Shown: one piece after another, positions 8,052 through 16,611 of the stretch
How positions within the stretch are numbered: the first letter of the stretch is position 1
Layout of the letters: the number at the start of each line of letters is the position of its first letter
DNA from: JBJKRF01 sp046704785
Lineage (GTDB): Bacteria > Chloroflexota > Anaerolineae > Anaerolineales > Villigracilaceae
DNA: 38,341 nt
Direction of reading: 5' to 3'
NCBI GenBank assembly: GCA_046704785.1
Contig: JBJKRF010000028.1
Span: forward strand, 1-38,341
Notes under the pieces: generated by a model
Databases searched by the model: none
Told to the model about the DNA's origin: nothing
What the model saw: only the letters and a program-made list of their open reading frames with translations
Translations under genes and position numbers: made by a program

Positions 8052-8977
8052 AAAACGCCCTCGGCAACCTGCGACATCGCTTTCAGATAGATTGTCTCCA
8101 GTGTGCGCGGCACCTCCTGAACGGAGACAATGGCAGCGCCGGAATCGACCAACTGCCGGACGATGAGTGGATTCGTCTCTTCAGGCTGTTCCACTATGTA
8201 CCGGAACCCCTGTGGCTCCCTGGTGACCGAACTCACCCCCGGCGGCATCTTTAATTTATCGAGCGACCACTCCCCCGTTGCCTTGACCCGATATTCCGGC
8301 GCGCCCAACAACCGTTGGCGCAACTCATCCAGTGTACCTTGTAACAAAATTCTGCCATGATAGATGATGGCGATTTTATCGGCCAGGACGTCGGCCTCCA
8401 CCAAGTTGTGGGTACAGATAACGATCGTCCGCTGGGAAGAACGCAAGCGCGCAATTTCATGACGAACCAGTTGAGAGCTTTCGGGGTCCATCGCCGAAGT
8501 CGGCTCGTCGAGCAACAGAACCGGCGGCTCGTGGATCAGCGCTCGCGCCAGCGCCAATTTCTGCCGCATTCCCTTGGAATATTCTCCCGTCCGACGATGA
8601 GCCGCCTCGGCAATTCCAAAGTAGTCCAGCAACTCCCAGATGCGCTTCTCGCGCTGCACTGCATTCAAATGATAGACCTGACCAAAGAAATCGAGATATT
8701 CGTACCCCGTCATGCGACCATACAAACCATGCTGTTCGGTCAGCACACCTACCGAAGCACGCACTTTGGCCGCATCACGGACAACGTCATACCCGGACAC
8801 CCGCGCCCAACCGCTGCTGGGCGTGAGTACGGAGGTAAGCATGCGCACCGTGGTGGTCTTGCCGGCGCCGTTCTGACCAAGTAACGCAAGAATCTGGCCC
8901 GGCTCGACGGTCAACGTCACGCCCTCGACGGCTTTAAAAGTATCGTAATATTTGGTCAGGTCTTCACATTGGATCAT
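8048..8977 (-). CDS. ABC transporter ATP-binding protein (NatA-like)
   Basis: A 309-residue ATPase subunit. Walker A is GQNGAGKTTT (about 34-43), the signature is YSKGMRQKLALARAL, Walker B is VLLLDEPTSAMDP and the switch His is in CTHNLVEAD. The C-terminal extension after residue 220 is typical of ATPases paired with ABC-2 exporters. It starts at ATG 8977, 12 bases after lgt stops at 8990, and overlaps the permease start by four bases (ATGA), so lgt, ATPase, permease and the MBL gene appear to be one transcription unit. Confidence 0.93.
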   Translation of the reverse strand: MIQCEDLTKYYDTFKAVEGVTLTVEPGQILALLGQNGAGKTTTVRMLTSVLTPSSGWARVSGYDVVRDAAKVRASVGVLTEQHGLYGRMTGYEYLDFFGQVYHLNAVQREKRIWELLDYFGIAEAAHRRTGEYSKGMRQKLALARALIHEPPVLLLDEPTSAMDPESSQLVRHEIARLRSSQRTIVICTHNLVEADVLADKIAIIYHGRILLQGTLDELRQRLLGAPEYRVKATGEWSLDKLKMPPGVSSVTREPQGFRYIVEQPEETNPLIVRQLVDSGAAIVSVQEVPRTLETIYLKAMSQVAEGVL

Positions 8978-8989
8978 GAATTTTTTTAA

Positions 8990-9841
8990 TCAGCTTTCTG
9001 CCTGCTGTCCGCTCTCAGCTTCGACCGTCTCCGGCTCCTCGGCCTCATCATCCCGGTTGCGGTGACGCCAGAACAACGCGGCTGCCGCACAAATCGCAAC
9101 AACAGCCATCACCGTCTGGTTGGCATTGATCCCGGCGATTTGCGAGGCATCGAGACGGATGAACTCCAACAAAAAGCGTCCAACCGGGTAGACCACCAAA
9201 TAGATCAGGAATATATCTCCCATTTTGATGGCGTCGCTATGCTTGCGGGCCAACCACAGCAACAGCACCATATTCGCAAAATCCCAGATGGACTCGTATA
9301 GAAACAGGGGGTGATAGTAGGCTACATTGGCAAATTGCGGCAGGCGGTGTTGTGGGTCGATGTAGATCTTCCAGGGCAGGTTGGTCGGAGCGCCATAAAG
9401 TTCCTGGTTGAAGAAATTACCCCAACGTCCGATGGCCTGACCCAGAGCCAGAGCCGGTGCGGAAATATCGGCCCACTCGCCAAAATTGAGCTTGTTGCGG
9501 CGGACGAAGAAATACATTGCGATCATCCCGCCGATGACGGCGCCGGGAATCCCCAACCCGCCATTCCAAATGGCAATCATGTCGAGAGGATGTGTCAGGT
9601 AATATTCTGTGGTGATCCCGTTCGCAATCGAAGATGGCATCGGAGTGAAGACGTGCCACAAGCGCGCGCCGACCACCCCGCCAACGATCAACCAAACCAG
9701 TAAATCCCAGACGATGTCGGGGTCATAACCGCGACGCTTGGCTTCACGGCTGGCCAGCCAGCCGCCAAGAAGCGCACCGGTCATAACGATGATGCCATAA
9801 AAACGAATATAAATTGGTCCTAATGCAAAACCATCCGGCAT
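8990..9841 (-). CDS. lgt: Prolipoprotein diacylglyceryl transferase
   Basis: Transfers diacylglycerol from phosphatidylglycerol to the lipobox cysteine of prolipoproteins, at the cytoplasmic membrane. The 283-residue, multi-helix protein carries the Lgt signature GRWGNFFNQELYG, the N-terminal YGIIVMTGALLGGWLA, and HPLFLYES and GRFLLEFIR near the C-terminus. The last ~40 residues are a charged hydrophilic tail rich in Glu. A good ribosome site (GGAGAAGAG) precedes ATG 9841. It heads the operon with the ABC exporter; lspA, the next enzyme of the lipoprotein pathway, is 16 kb away. Confidence 0.96.
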   Translation of the reverse strand: MPDGFALGPIYIRFYGIIVMTGALLGGWLASREAKRRGYDPDIVWDLLVWLIVGGVVGARLWHVFTPMPSSIANGITTEYYLTHPLDMIAIWNGGLGIPGAVIGGMIAMYFFVRRNKLNFGEWADISAPALALGQAIGRWGNFFNQELYGAPTNLPWKIYIDPQHRLPQFANVAYYHPLFLYESIWDFANMVLLLWLARKHSDAIKMGDIFLIYLVVYPVGRFLLEFIRLDASQIAGINANQTVMAVVAICAAAALFWRHRNRDDEAEEPETVEAESGQQAES

Positions 9842-9881
9842 TTTCTCTTCTCCTAGGCGTTTTTCAGCGTCAAATCGATCA

Positions 9882-9931
9882 ATGAGGAGCTGAGAACATG
9901 TAGGGCATTAGCGCCCATACACACTCCTCAT
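9882..9931. repeat. Nested inverted repeat upstream of lgt
   Basis: ATGAGGAG at 9882-9889 and its exact complement at 9924-9931 enclose a small GGGC/GCCC hairpin (9903-9906 with 9913-9916). It lies between the phosphatidyltransferase gene (ends 9945) and lgt (starts 9841), so it would be in the lgt leader or act as a weak terminator of the upstream gene. No T-run follows on the minus strand. Confidence 0.4.
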
Positions 9932-9944
9932 GCTCCTCTGCTAT

Positions 9945-10580
9945 TCATCGAAATGATGCGTTTTTCATTTGTGTGTGCGCCTGCTTGCGCACCTTCCATA
10001 TCCGTTGCACGGCTGTTGCGTTGGCGAGGATAGCAACGATCCAGATTGCAATTTGTGGAAAACCAATCAATACCAACGGCGCAACGACCAGATAGCGTTC
10101 CAGGCGAGTCAAGATGCCTGTATTCGCGTCGAATTTGAGCGAGTCAGCGCGCGCCTTGACGTATGATACCAGCACTGAGCCAGCTGCGGCAATATAAACG
10201 ACGAGTGTCGAAAGCCAATCACGCTGACCGATAAAGTAGATCAGTAGCCCACCCAGAATCAGTAGCTCGGAATAACGGTCGGTAACGGAATCGACAAAAG
10301 CGCCGAATTCATTGGCCTCGCCACGCAGACGCGCCATAGTACCGTCGAGCGCGTCGAACGGCCCACAAATCAGGATGAACAAACCGCCCCATAGGAACTG
10401 CCCGCGCGCCAGAAAATAAGCGCCGACGGCGTTCCCCGCCAAACCCAGGATCGTCATCGTATTCGGGGTAAGCCCAAGTTTGTTCAAAAACCCGCCGATG
10501 GGGTCCAAGACTCCTTTGAACCAGACGCGCATCTGTTCGGTAAAAGTCCTGGCTTTCTTCTTTTCTATGGATGTTTCCAT
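9945..10580 (-). CDS. CDP-alcohol phosphatidyltransferase
   Basis: An integral membrane enzyme that transfers a phosphatidyl group from CDP-diacylglycerol to an alcohol to make phospholipid. The full catalytic motif D-G-x2-A-R-x8-G-x3-D-x3-D is visible in DGTMARLRGEANEFGAFVDS followed by VTD. About five further hydrophobic helices follow; length 211 residues is normal for the family. The acceptor (glycerol phosphate, inositol phosphate or other) cannot be read from sequence. Start at ATG 10580, with GAAAGGA about ten bases upstream; the open frame upstream is not protein-like. It is separated from ftsK by 161 bases, which hold a short CCTTCTGTAGAAGG palindrome and otherwise nothing I recognise. 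Confidence 0.9.
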   Translation of the reverse strand: METSIEKKKARTFTEQMRVWFKGVLDPIGGFLNKLGLTPNTMTILGLAGNAVGAYFLARGQFLWGGLFILICGPFDALDGTMARLRGEANEFGAFVDSVTDRYSELLILGGLLIYFIGQRDWLSTLVVYIAAAGSVLVSYVKARADSLKFDANTGILTRLERYLVVAPLVLIGFPQIAIWIVAILANATAVQRIWKVRKQAHTQMKNASFR

Positions 10581-10741
10581 CAATGAAAATCCTTTCAAGC
10601 GAATTCTAACCCCTTCTGTAGAAGGCGAGATTAGAAACAACTATCATTTTGAATTTTGACTCAACAGGGAATCAATCACCATGATCTTTACAGCAAGCCC
10701 CGGCGACTCCGATTTCGGGCACAGGTCGATTGCCACACTTA

Positions 10742-12949
10742 TCAATCGTCTCCGTTTGGCTCATCTTCACCGTCTTCCTGGTCGAGCAACACCTCGCGTT
10801 CACGACCACCGCCCTGTGACGGGCCGACCACGCCCATCTCTTCGAGCTGGTCGAGCAGACGGGCTGCGCGCGGATAGCCGATCTTCAAGCGGCGTTGCAA
10901 CAGCGAGGCGCTGGCCCGCTGCGATTGGCGCACAAGCTCGATGGCTTGCTCGACCAAAGCGTCGTCGCTGCCTTCGTCCGGTTCGGTGAGCAGCGTTTCC
11001 CAGGGCGGCGTCTCCACTTTAGTTGAAGCCATCTTCTGCCAGAAGGCGATGATACGCTCGATTTCCTGGTCGGTGATCAACACACCCTGTGCGCGAATGG
11101 GATTGCCAACTTCCGGATTCAGGAAAAGCATGTCACCGCGCCCCAACAAAGTCTCCGCACCGGGCGTGTCGAGAATGACGCGACTATCAATATTCGAGGT
11201 GACCGCGAAAGCCAGCCGCGCCGGGAAGTTGGCTTTGATCAACCCGGTGACCACGTCGGTGCTGGGACGTTGGGTTGCCACGACGAGATGAATGCCGGTG
11301 GCGCGCGCCATCTGCGCCAGGCGCACCAGGTTATGCTCCGTCTGGTCGGGCGCGGACATCATCAAATCGGCCAGTTCGTCGATGACGACGACAATGCGGG
11401 GCAGGATATGTTGCTGGCCGTCTTTGCGATTTTGCATCTTGCGATTGTAAGAGGCAATATCGCGCGCCCGAGCTGCTTCGAGCAGGCGATAACGGTGATC
11501 CATCTCCACAACCAGCCAACGCAGCACGCCCAGAATGCGCTGCGTATCCGTCTCGACTTTGCCGTACAAGTGTGCCAGCCCGTTGAAACGGATCAGTTCG
11601 ACCATTTTGGCGTCGATCATCACCAGCCGCAAATCTTCGGGAGCATTGTTCATCGCCAGGCAGGCCGCAATCGAAGCCACGCAAACCGACTTTCCGGAGC
11701 CGGTAGCGCCGGCAATCAACAAGTGCGGCATGCGCGCCAAATCAGCCGCTAGGGGCTGCCCAGAAACGTCGCGTCCGAGGGCAATCGCCAGCGGCGCGCC
11801 AATTTTATTAAAGGTATCACTTTCGAGGATCGGACGCAGGCGCACCATCGCCGAATGCATGTTGGGCACTTCGATGCCCACGTAGGAGCGTCCGGGAACA
11901 GGGGCCTCGATGCGCAAACGTTCGGCAGATAAAGCCAGGGCCAGGTCTTTCTCCAGCGCTGCAATCTGCGCCACGCGAACTTTCATCATCTGCGTGTCGT
12001 CTTCGTTGGTACCGGGCTTTTTGAAGAAACCCGGTTGGACGGCAAATTGAGTCACCGTTGGGCCAACGCGAAAGCCGATGACCTTGGCAGGAATGCTGAA
12101 TTCGGAGAGCGTCTTCTCGATCAACCCGGCAGTCTGGTTGATGTGGCGTTCATCGGGGCGCACAGACTCGTCGCCGAAGAGTAAATTCAAAGGGGGTAGG
12201 CGCTCGCCGCGGGGCAGGGGCGCAGCGGGCTTTTCATCCTGCGATTCTGGAACTTTGAAATTCTTCCGGAACTGGGGCGGCAGTGTGGGTCCCGCCTTCT
12301 TTGGGCGGGAGACAGGCTGCGGCGTGGGCATGGATTCAGCCTGGGCAACCGGAATGGCATTGAAATCGTCGGGGGGGGACTGCGGCGTCTCGCCAGCAAT
12401 TGCCCACAGAAGACTCTCGACTTTGGGCGGCAGATCAAGGGCAAAGATCAAGGCAACGAAGAAAGCGAGGCCGACGAGGATGTCGCGCCAAGCATCACCG
12501 AAGAACAGACCGAACAACTGCGCCAGCGACCAACCAATGTAACCACCGTCCACACCGGCATCGGCATGTTCGATAGAGACGCCGCCCAGGATGGCAAGGA
12601 TGGCCAGCAGTAGAAACGCCGCAAGTTCGAAGGCAACAACGCGCCCCCAACGGACCGACTCGCTTTGCGCACGCCGCCGAAACATCATCACACCCAGCAG
12701 CACCAACAGGATGACCAACAAGTAGCTACCCCACCCCAACCAACGTCGCAAAATATTTGCAACGGGGGTCAGCAAAGCACCATCAGTCATCCCGGTGAGC
12801 GCAAGAACGATCATCAGGGCAAGAGCCAGCAACAGCACGCCCCCCGCATCCAGGGTGAAGCGGCCAAAATGCGTCTGCGCGTGTTGAAGCCAGTCGACCC
12901 AGTCGGATTGCTGGGGCTCCTCTGCACGATACTGGCGCTGTTTGGGCAT
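10742..12949 (-). CDS. ftsK: FtsK/SpoIIIE-type DNA translocase
   Basis: A septum-associated ATP-driven DNA pump that clears chromosomes from the division site. The 735-residue protein has four N-terminal membrane helices (about 30-185), a proline-rich linker (to ~270), a RecA-like motor with Walker A GATGSGKSV near residue 410 and Walker B IVVVIDELADLMM, and a C-terminal winged-helix gamma domain (YPRAARLLDQLEEMGVVG) for reading orienting DNA motifs. The linker is short compared with E. coli FtsK and similar to SpoIIIE/SftA-size proteins. The start ATG at 12949 directly follows the stop of the S1 gene (TAAATG), so the two are co-translated. Confidence 0.95.
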   Translation of the reverse strand: MPKQRQYRAEEPQQSDWVDWLQHAQTHFGRFTLDAGGVLLLALALMIVLALTGMTDGALLTPVANILRRWLGWGSYLLVILLVLLGVMMFRRRAQSESVRWGRVVAFELAAFLLLAILAILGGVSIEHADAGVDGGYIGWSLAQLFGLFFGDAWRDILVGLAFFVALIFALDLPPKVESLLWAIAGETPQSPPDDFNAIPVAQAESMPTPQPVSRPKKAGPTLPPQFRKNFKVPESQDEKPAAPLPRGERLPPLNLLFGDESVRPDERHINQTAGLIEKTLSEFSIPAKVIGFRVGPTVTQFAVQPGFFKKPGTNEDDTQMMKVRVAQIAALEKDLALALSAERLRIEAPVPGRSYVGIEVPNMHSAMVRLRPILESDTFNKIGAPLAIALGRDVSGQPLAADLARMPHLLIAGATGSGKSVCVASIAACLAMNNAPEDLRLVMIDAKMVELIRFNGLAHLYGKVETDTQRILGVLRWLVVEMDHRYRLLEAARARDIASYNRKMQNRKDGQQHILPRIVVVIDELADLMMSAPDQTEHNLVRLAQMARATGIHLVVATQRPSTDVVTGLIKANFPARLAFAVTSNIDSRVILDTPGAETLLGRGDMLFLNPEVGNPIRAQGVLITDQEIERIIAFWQKMASTKVETPPWETLLTEPDEGSDDALVEQAIELVRQSQRASASLLQRRLKIGYPRAARLLDQLEEMGVVGPSQGGGREREVLLDQEDGEDEPNGDD

Positions 12950-13951
12950 TTAGCTTTCGTCCAGCAGTAGGCTCAGTCCGAGGCGCTGATGAGCAGCGTC
13001 AATATGCAGGATACGAACGTCGATTCTCTGGCCTTCGAAGAAGTTGTCTTTGACGGAAGAACCTTCGGGTAAGTGGATTTCCGAAACGTGGACCAGACCT
13101 TCGAGCCCCTCTTCCAAGCGGGCGAAAATGCCGAAGGAGACGACGCTGGTAACCGTCGCAGGAACCACGTCATTGGGGCGATAGCGCTCTTCGACGTTTT
13201 CCCACGGATTAGACTGCAGGCGTTTCAGGCTCAAGGCGATGCGACAACGATCGGGTAGCACATCCAACACCTGGACTTCGACTTTCTGCCCAAGCTGAAG
13301 AATGTACGACGGATGAATAACGCGCCCCCAGGATAGTTCGGAAATATGAATGAGCCCTTCTACCCCGCCAAGATCGACAAACACGCCAAAGTCGGTCACG
13401 TTACTCACTTCGCCGCTGATAATGTTACCGGGTTCCAGCGAGGCAAAGAGTTCAGTCCGGCGACCGACATCTGCACGTGCTGCACGTTCAGAGAAGACGA
13501 CACGGCCTTCCTCTGGAACGCACTCGATGACCTTAAGACGCAGATCATGACCAACATAATCGGACAGAAAAGCGTCACGCTCGGCGTCGCTCTGGCACGT
13601 CATTGCTACCAGATGCGAGTAAGGTACAAACCCTTGCAAGCGGTCTCCCTCCACGAGTAGACCGCCGCGGTTATACCCGGTCACCATCAGCGAAATAATT
13701 TGGTCCTGCTGATAGACGGCAGTTGCGTAGCCCCAATCATTGCACGACGCCTTTTCATCCGCAGATACGGGCATCTGTGTCTTAAGCGCCGAGGCAGAGT
13801 GCCTCGGCGCGCCTTCTGACACATTCGCCAGGGGACGTGTGTGTTGATGTGACACGTAACGGTCTTCATCAGCCAGGACGGATTCCCACCAGCCCTCGTC
13901 AAATGACTCTTGTGGGACTCTATTGATTGGCTTTCTGTTGGCGAATACCAT
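12950..13951 (-). CDS. S1 RNA-binding domain protein (three S1 repeats)
   Basis: A 333-residue cytoplasmic protein with an unrecognised acidic start (~80 residues) and three S1/OB-fold repeats: about 83-155 (divergent), 173-245 (GNIISGEVSNVTDFGVFVDL...GLIHISELSW) and 258-330 (GIFARLEEGLEGLVHVSEIH). This resembles short Chloroflexota/Firmicute RpsA-like proteins that bind mRNA; calling it ribosomal protein S1 would be premature. The gene overlaps the upstream 7TM regulator by 32 bases, and its likely Shine-Dalgarno AAGGAGG sits inside that gene's coding sequence about 11 bases before ATG 13951. FtsK follows immediately. Confidence 0.88.
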   Translation of the reverse strand: MVFANRKPINRVPQESFDEGWWESVLADEDRYVSHQHTRPLANVSEGAPRHSASALKTQMPVSADEKASCNDWGYATAVYQQDQIISLMVTGYNRGGLLVEGDRLQGFVPYSHLVAMTCQSDAERDAFLSDYVGHDLRLKVIECVPEEGRVVFSERAARADVGRRTELFASLEPGNIISGEVSNVTDFGVFVDLGGVEGLIHISELSWGRVIHPSYILQLGQKVEVQVLDVLPDRCRIALSLKRLQSNPWENVEERYRPNDVVPATVTSVVSFGIFARLEEGLEGLVHVSEIHLPEGSSVKDNFFEGQRIDVRILHIDAAHQRLGLSLLLDES

Positions 13952-15890
13952 TAAGTTTCATAGCCTCCTTTCCTTGATAGGAATCGAGTTGCGCCTCCAT
14001 CTCAATGATGGCCTTCGCAACTGCTTCGATAGCAACGCGCTGCTTGCGATATAGATCCGCCTCCGACATCGCCAAGCGCGTTGCAACCTCGCGTACTTTG
14101 CGTCCTTCAATGAATTTTAAGTCAAGTATATTGTACAATATCCATTCTGTTGTGAAACGCCTTTCGCCTTGTGGGCGCACCTGCTCAACAGCCTTTTTGA
14201 GAATGGCTCGCAAGGCATTTGGCATGTTTCCATCATACTCCCTTGCGGTCTCTTGTACAATCCGCAAATTCATCAGGGGCGACTCGGTCAGTTTCGGCCC
14301 CCCCCAATAGTGATTGAGCGCCTCGCGTACCCATTCCGACATATCTGAATCGGGGGGCAATTCGTCGGCCAGCAGCGTGGAGGCGCTGTCGTAGCGTCCT
14401 CGTGCACGCATGCGCTGGATCATCTCCACTTGTGGCTCCAAATCTTCCAATGAACGGAAGACGCGTTGTTGAAGCTGGCGATCCTCTAAAGCCATCGCAG
14501 CACGTTCAGCCAGCAACCACAACCCCTGGCGCTGATCATTTTCCAGAGATTGCTCCGACTGACAGGCAACGCCGAGCAGCCCCAACAGAGGAGGCAACTC
14601 GTCGAGATCCATATCAGCAGTGCGATGTTGGCGCAAAGGCAGAATCCAGTAATCATCCCAGAGAAACTCGGCCTGCCCGTTTTCTTCTTCCTTTTGGACG
14701 ACTCTCAGGGCCACACCCAGATTGTCCTTCTCCATGAATGGGCGGCCTGCCGTGACCAACAGGGATAGTTCGACTCCATCAAGCGCAGCGACGAACGCTG
14801 AAGGAGCTTGCATGTGGTCGCGGACGGCTGCCAAGACTGCCTCGAGAAACTGGTGCAAATCTCCCTGCGTCAGAAGACGTTCCTCGATATTCTGAAGCGT
14901 GAGCAACTCCGCCCGGTCGCCGCCAAAGAAGAACCAGCGTTCCCACAAAGGCGCTGCAATGGTAATCCAGTGTTCCATCAGCAAAACCGTGGCAACCATC
15001 GCAACCGGTACCGCCGCGGTATATTCCAAACCGGCAAATTCGCCCAGTCGGCGGACAATGGTCATCACGCCCAAGGCCAGAGAGGCCGTAGCCGGCCCGC
15101 GCATGATCCACTTAAACAGGCGACTCTTGACGACACGATCCGGCCAGGAAACGCCAAAAAAAGCCACAGCGTAGGCCATCACGACGATCAACACACCCAC
15201 AATTGCGTTGATGAGGGCCGCACTACACCAGAATAAAGCCTGATAATGTGCGGCAAAGGAAGAGCCAAACAGAAGATAGGGGTACGAGCCAAGCGCCGGG
15301 GCCGTTGCGCCCGCCATAAGATATAACATACGACGACGCCCGGAGTGAGTCAACATGCGTCGGTAAGCGCGGATAAAGTTGACCGCAGCCCAGATCATGG
15401 CGACCAAATAACAAAACGTAAAAAATCCCGTCCAGGGAGTAAACTGCAAATGGGGCGCGGGCTGGTCATCCAAAATCAAAGGCCCCACCAATTGCCCACC
15501 GGCTAACAGAAGCAGAAAGAGGGTCGAAAGTACATACATAGCTCGCACGGCGAACCGGCGGCGTCCACGCGAGGGACGGCCTGCGGTGACGAGCAGCGCG
15601 TCTGAAAGGTGCAGATAAGCCGGGGGTAGAAAAACAATCCCGATCCATTGCAGATGCAGAAACAAGTCGATCAGAGAGGGGGTATGCAGAGCACTTTGAA
15701 CCGCCTCGGACGTAAAAACGATAACAACGGAAAGCAGGATAATCGCAAAGGAACGCGCCACGCGGTCGCGCAGGTTAAAAGTCAGGGCATAAATCAACAA
15801 CGAGAACGCAGTGATCGCAATTCCGGCTGTCAAAATTTGATTGAGCGTCTTGACCCCCGCTAAAAATCCGTCCAACCAGCCCATAAGCAT
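13920..15890 (-). CDS. 7TM membrane signalling protein with GAF-like region and sigma-region-4-like C-terminal HTH
   Basis: A 656-residue protein. Residues ~15-310 hold about eight to ten hydrophobic helices, resembling the 7TM N-terminal module of some histidine kinases. A GAF-like region follows (~335-490: QNIEERLLTQGDLHQFLEAV onward). No HisKA or ATPase boxes exist. Instead the C-terminus (~560-640) reads as a helix-turn-helix of sigma-70 region 4 character: TTEWILYNILDLKFIEGRKV, then REVATRLAMSEADLYRKQRV, with a helical end. I infer a membrane-held sensor that could bind DNA or RNA polymerase. A ribosome site GAAAGG precedes ATG 15890. It heads an operon with the S1 gene and ftsK. Confidence 0.72.
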   Translation of the reverse strand: MLMGWLDGFLAGVKTLNQILTAGIAITAFSLLIYALTFNLRDRVARSFAIILLSVVIVFTSEAVQSALHTPSLIDLFLHLQWIGIVFLPPAYLHLSDALLVTAGRPSRGRRRFAVRAMYVLSTLFLLLLAGGQLVGPLILDDQPAPHLQFTPWTGFFTFCYLVAMIWAAVNFIRAYRRMLTHSGRRRMLYLMAGATAPALGSYPYLLFGSSFAAHYQALFWCSAALINAIVGVLIVVMAYAVAFFGVSWPDRVVKSRLFKWIMRGPATASLALGVMTIVRRLGEFAGLEYTAAVPVAMVATVLLMEHWITIAAPLWERWFFFGGDRAELLTLQNIEERLLTQGDLHQFLEAVLAAVRDHMQAPSAFVAALDGVELSLLVTAGRPFMEKDNLGVALRVVQKEEENGQAEFLWDDYWILPLRQHRTADMDLDELPPLLGLLGVACQSEQSLENDQRQGLWLLAERAAMALEDRQLQQRVFRSLEDLEPQVEMIQRMRARGRYDSASTLLADELPPDSDMSEWVREALNHYWGGPKLTESPLMNLRIVQETAREYDGNMPNALRAILKKAVEQVRPQGERRFTTEWILYNILDLKFIEGRKVREVATRLAMSEADLYRKQRVAIEAVAKAIIEMEAQLDSYQGKEAMKLNGIRQQKANQ

Positions 15891-15902
15891 ACAAACCTTT
15901 CA

Positions 15903-15998
15903 GGCTCTCTGAAATTTCGTGGGATGTTGAGCAAATATGGGGGTGTGTACCGCACACACCCCCATAAATTCATTTTTCCACACCGATTTTCAGAGGCC
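15903..15998 (-). repeat. Structured intergenic element, copy A
   Basis: A perfect 13-bp hairpin (15936-15948 with 15954-15966, 5-base loop, core GGGGGTGTGT) nested inside terminal inverted repeats (15907-15914 CTCTGAAA with 15988-15995). Read on the minus strand it contains GAATTTATGGGGG and the flank CTCTG..AATC.GTG, both shared, with conserved spacing, with copy B at 32759-32827. It lies within the leader of the 7TM regulator, its near end about 12 bases from the ATG. No T-run follows, so it is not a standard terminator. Confidence 0.7.
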
Positions 15999-16069
15999 AC
16001 CTTTCATCTACCCAACGTGGTAATACAAAACCCGGGATAACATAAAAAGGCAGGAATAACACTATTCAA

Positions 16070-16603
16070 TTAAAGCGTACGCACAAAGAAAAGCGCCACG
16101 TCACGTGTCGGATAATACTGATCATTATATCCACAGAATTCGTAACCGATTTTTTGGATCATGTGTGTGGCAGGATAATTCTTCGACTGAACCTCGACGA
16201 TTGCTTTTTGCAGCCCATTCTGGGCTCCCCAGTCCTCTGCTGCCGCAATGAGCTTTTGTCCCAATCCCTGGTGACGCAACGGACGCCCGACGACCACATC
16301 CGTAATCCAAACAGCATGGGGCAGGAATATATTATTGAAACGGATGTAGGCTACCGCCTCCATGCCCAGCATCGCACTGAGCATCGGCGTGAGGTGCCAT
16401 ATATCGGGCAATTCCTCCGCCTTGCGTGGGTGCATCACATGCACCGTGCGCGGCAAACGCACTTCACGTAAAGCAACGTCAACCTGTCCTGCTTCATGAT
16501 GCAGGTCTAACTGCCAGACGTAGTCTGTGTCAACCGAATGATCGAGCGCAGAAAGACGTGGCAGGTCGGTGGAAATAGTGTTACGAATTTTAATCTCAGC
16601 CAT
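16070..16603 (-). CDS. GNAT-family N-acetyltransferase
   Basis: A 177-residue acetyl-CoA-dependent transferase. Motif A is clear: WITDVVVGRPLRHQGLGQKL, with the pyrophosphate-binding R-x-x-G-x-G at about 118-123, followed by KAIVEVQSKNYPATHMIQKIGY, the usual motif B strand-helix. Substrate unknown; the first ~80 residues are family-atypical. Start at ATG 16603, eight bases after the stop of the preceding gene and without its own Shine-Dalgarno, suggesting re-initiation. It is third in an operon with the purine nucleoside phosphorylase and a membrane protein. Confidence 0.85.
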   Translation of the reverse strand: MAEIKIRNTISTDLPRLSALDHSVDTDYVWQLDLHHEAGQVDVALREVRLPRTVHVMHPRKAEELPDIWHLTPMLSAMLGMEAVAYIRFNNIFLPHAVWITDVVVGRPLRHQGLGQKLIAAAEDWGAQNGLQKAIVEVQSKNYPATHMIQKIGYEFCGYNDQYYPTRDVALFFVRTL

Positions 16604-16611
16604 CAGCGATA

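Noticed and set aside
10607..10625. CCTTCTGTAGAAGG palindrome upstream of the phosphatidyltransferase gene as an operator
   Set aside because: A short palindrome with only one copy in the window; no supporting promoter elements.
10742..12949. Plasmid or conjugative DNA transfer protein
   Set aside because: Four N-terminal helices, a C-terminal gamma winged helix and housekeeping neighbours indicate chromosomal FtsK.
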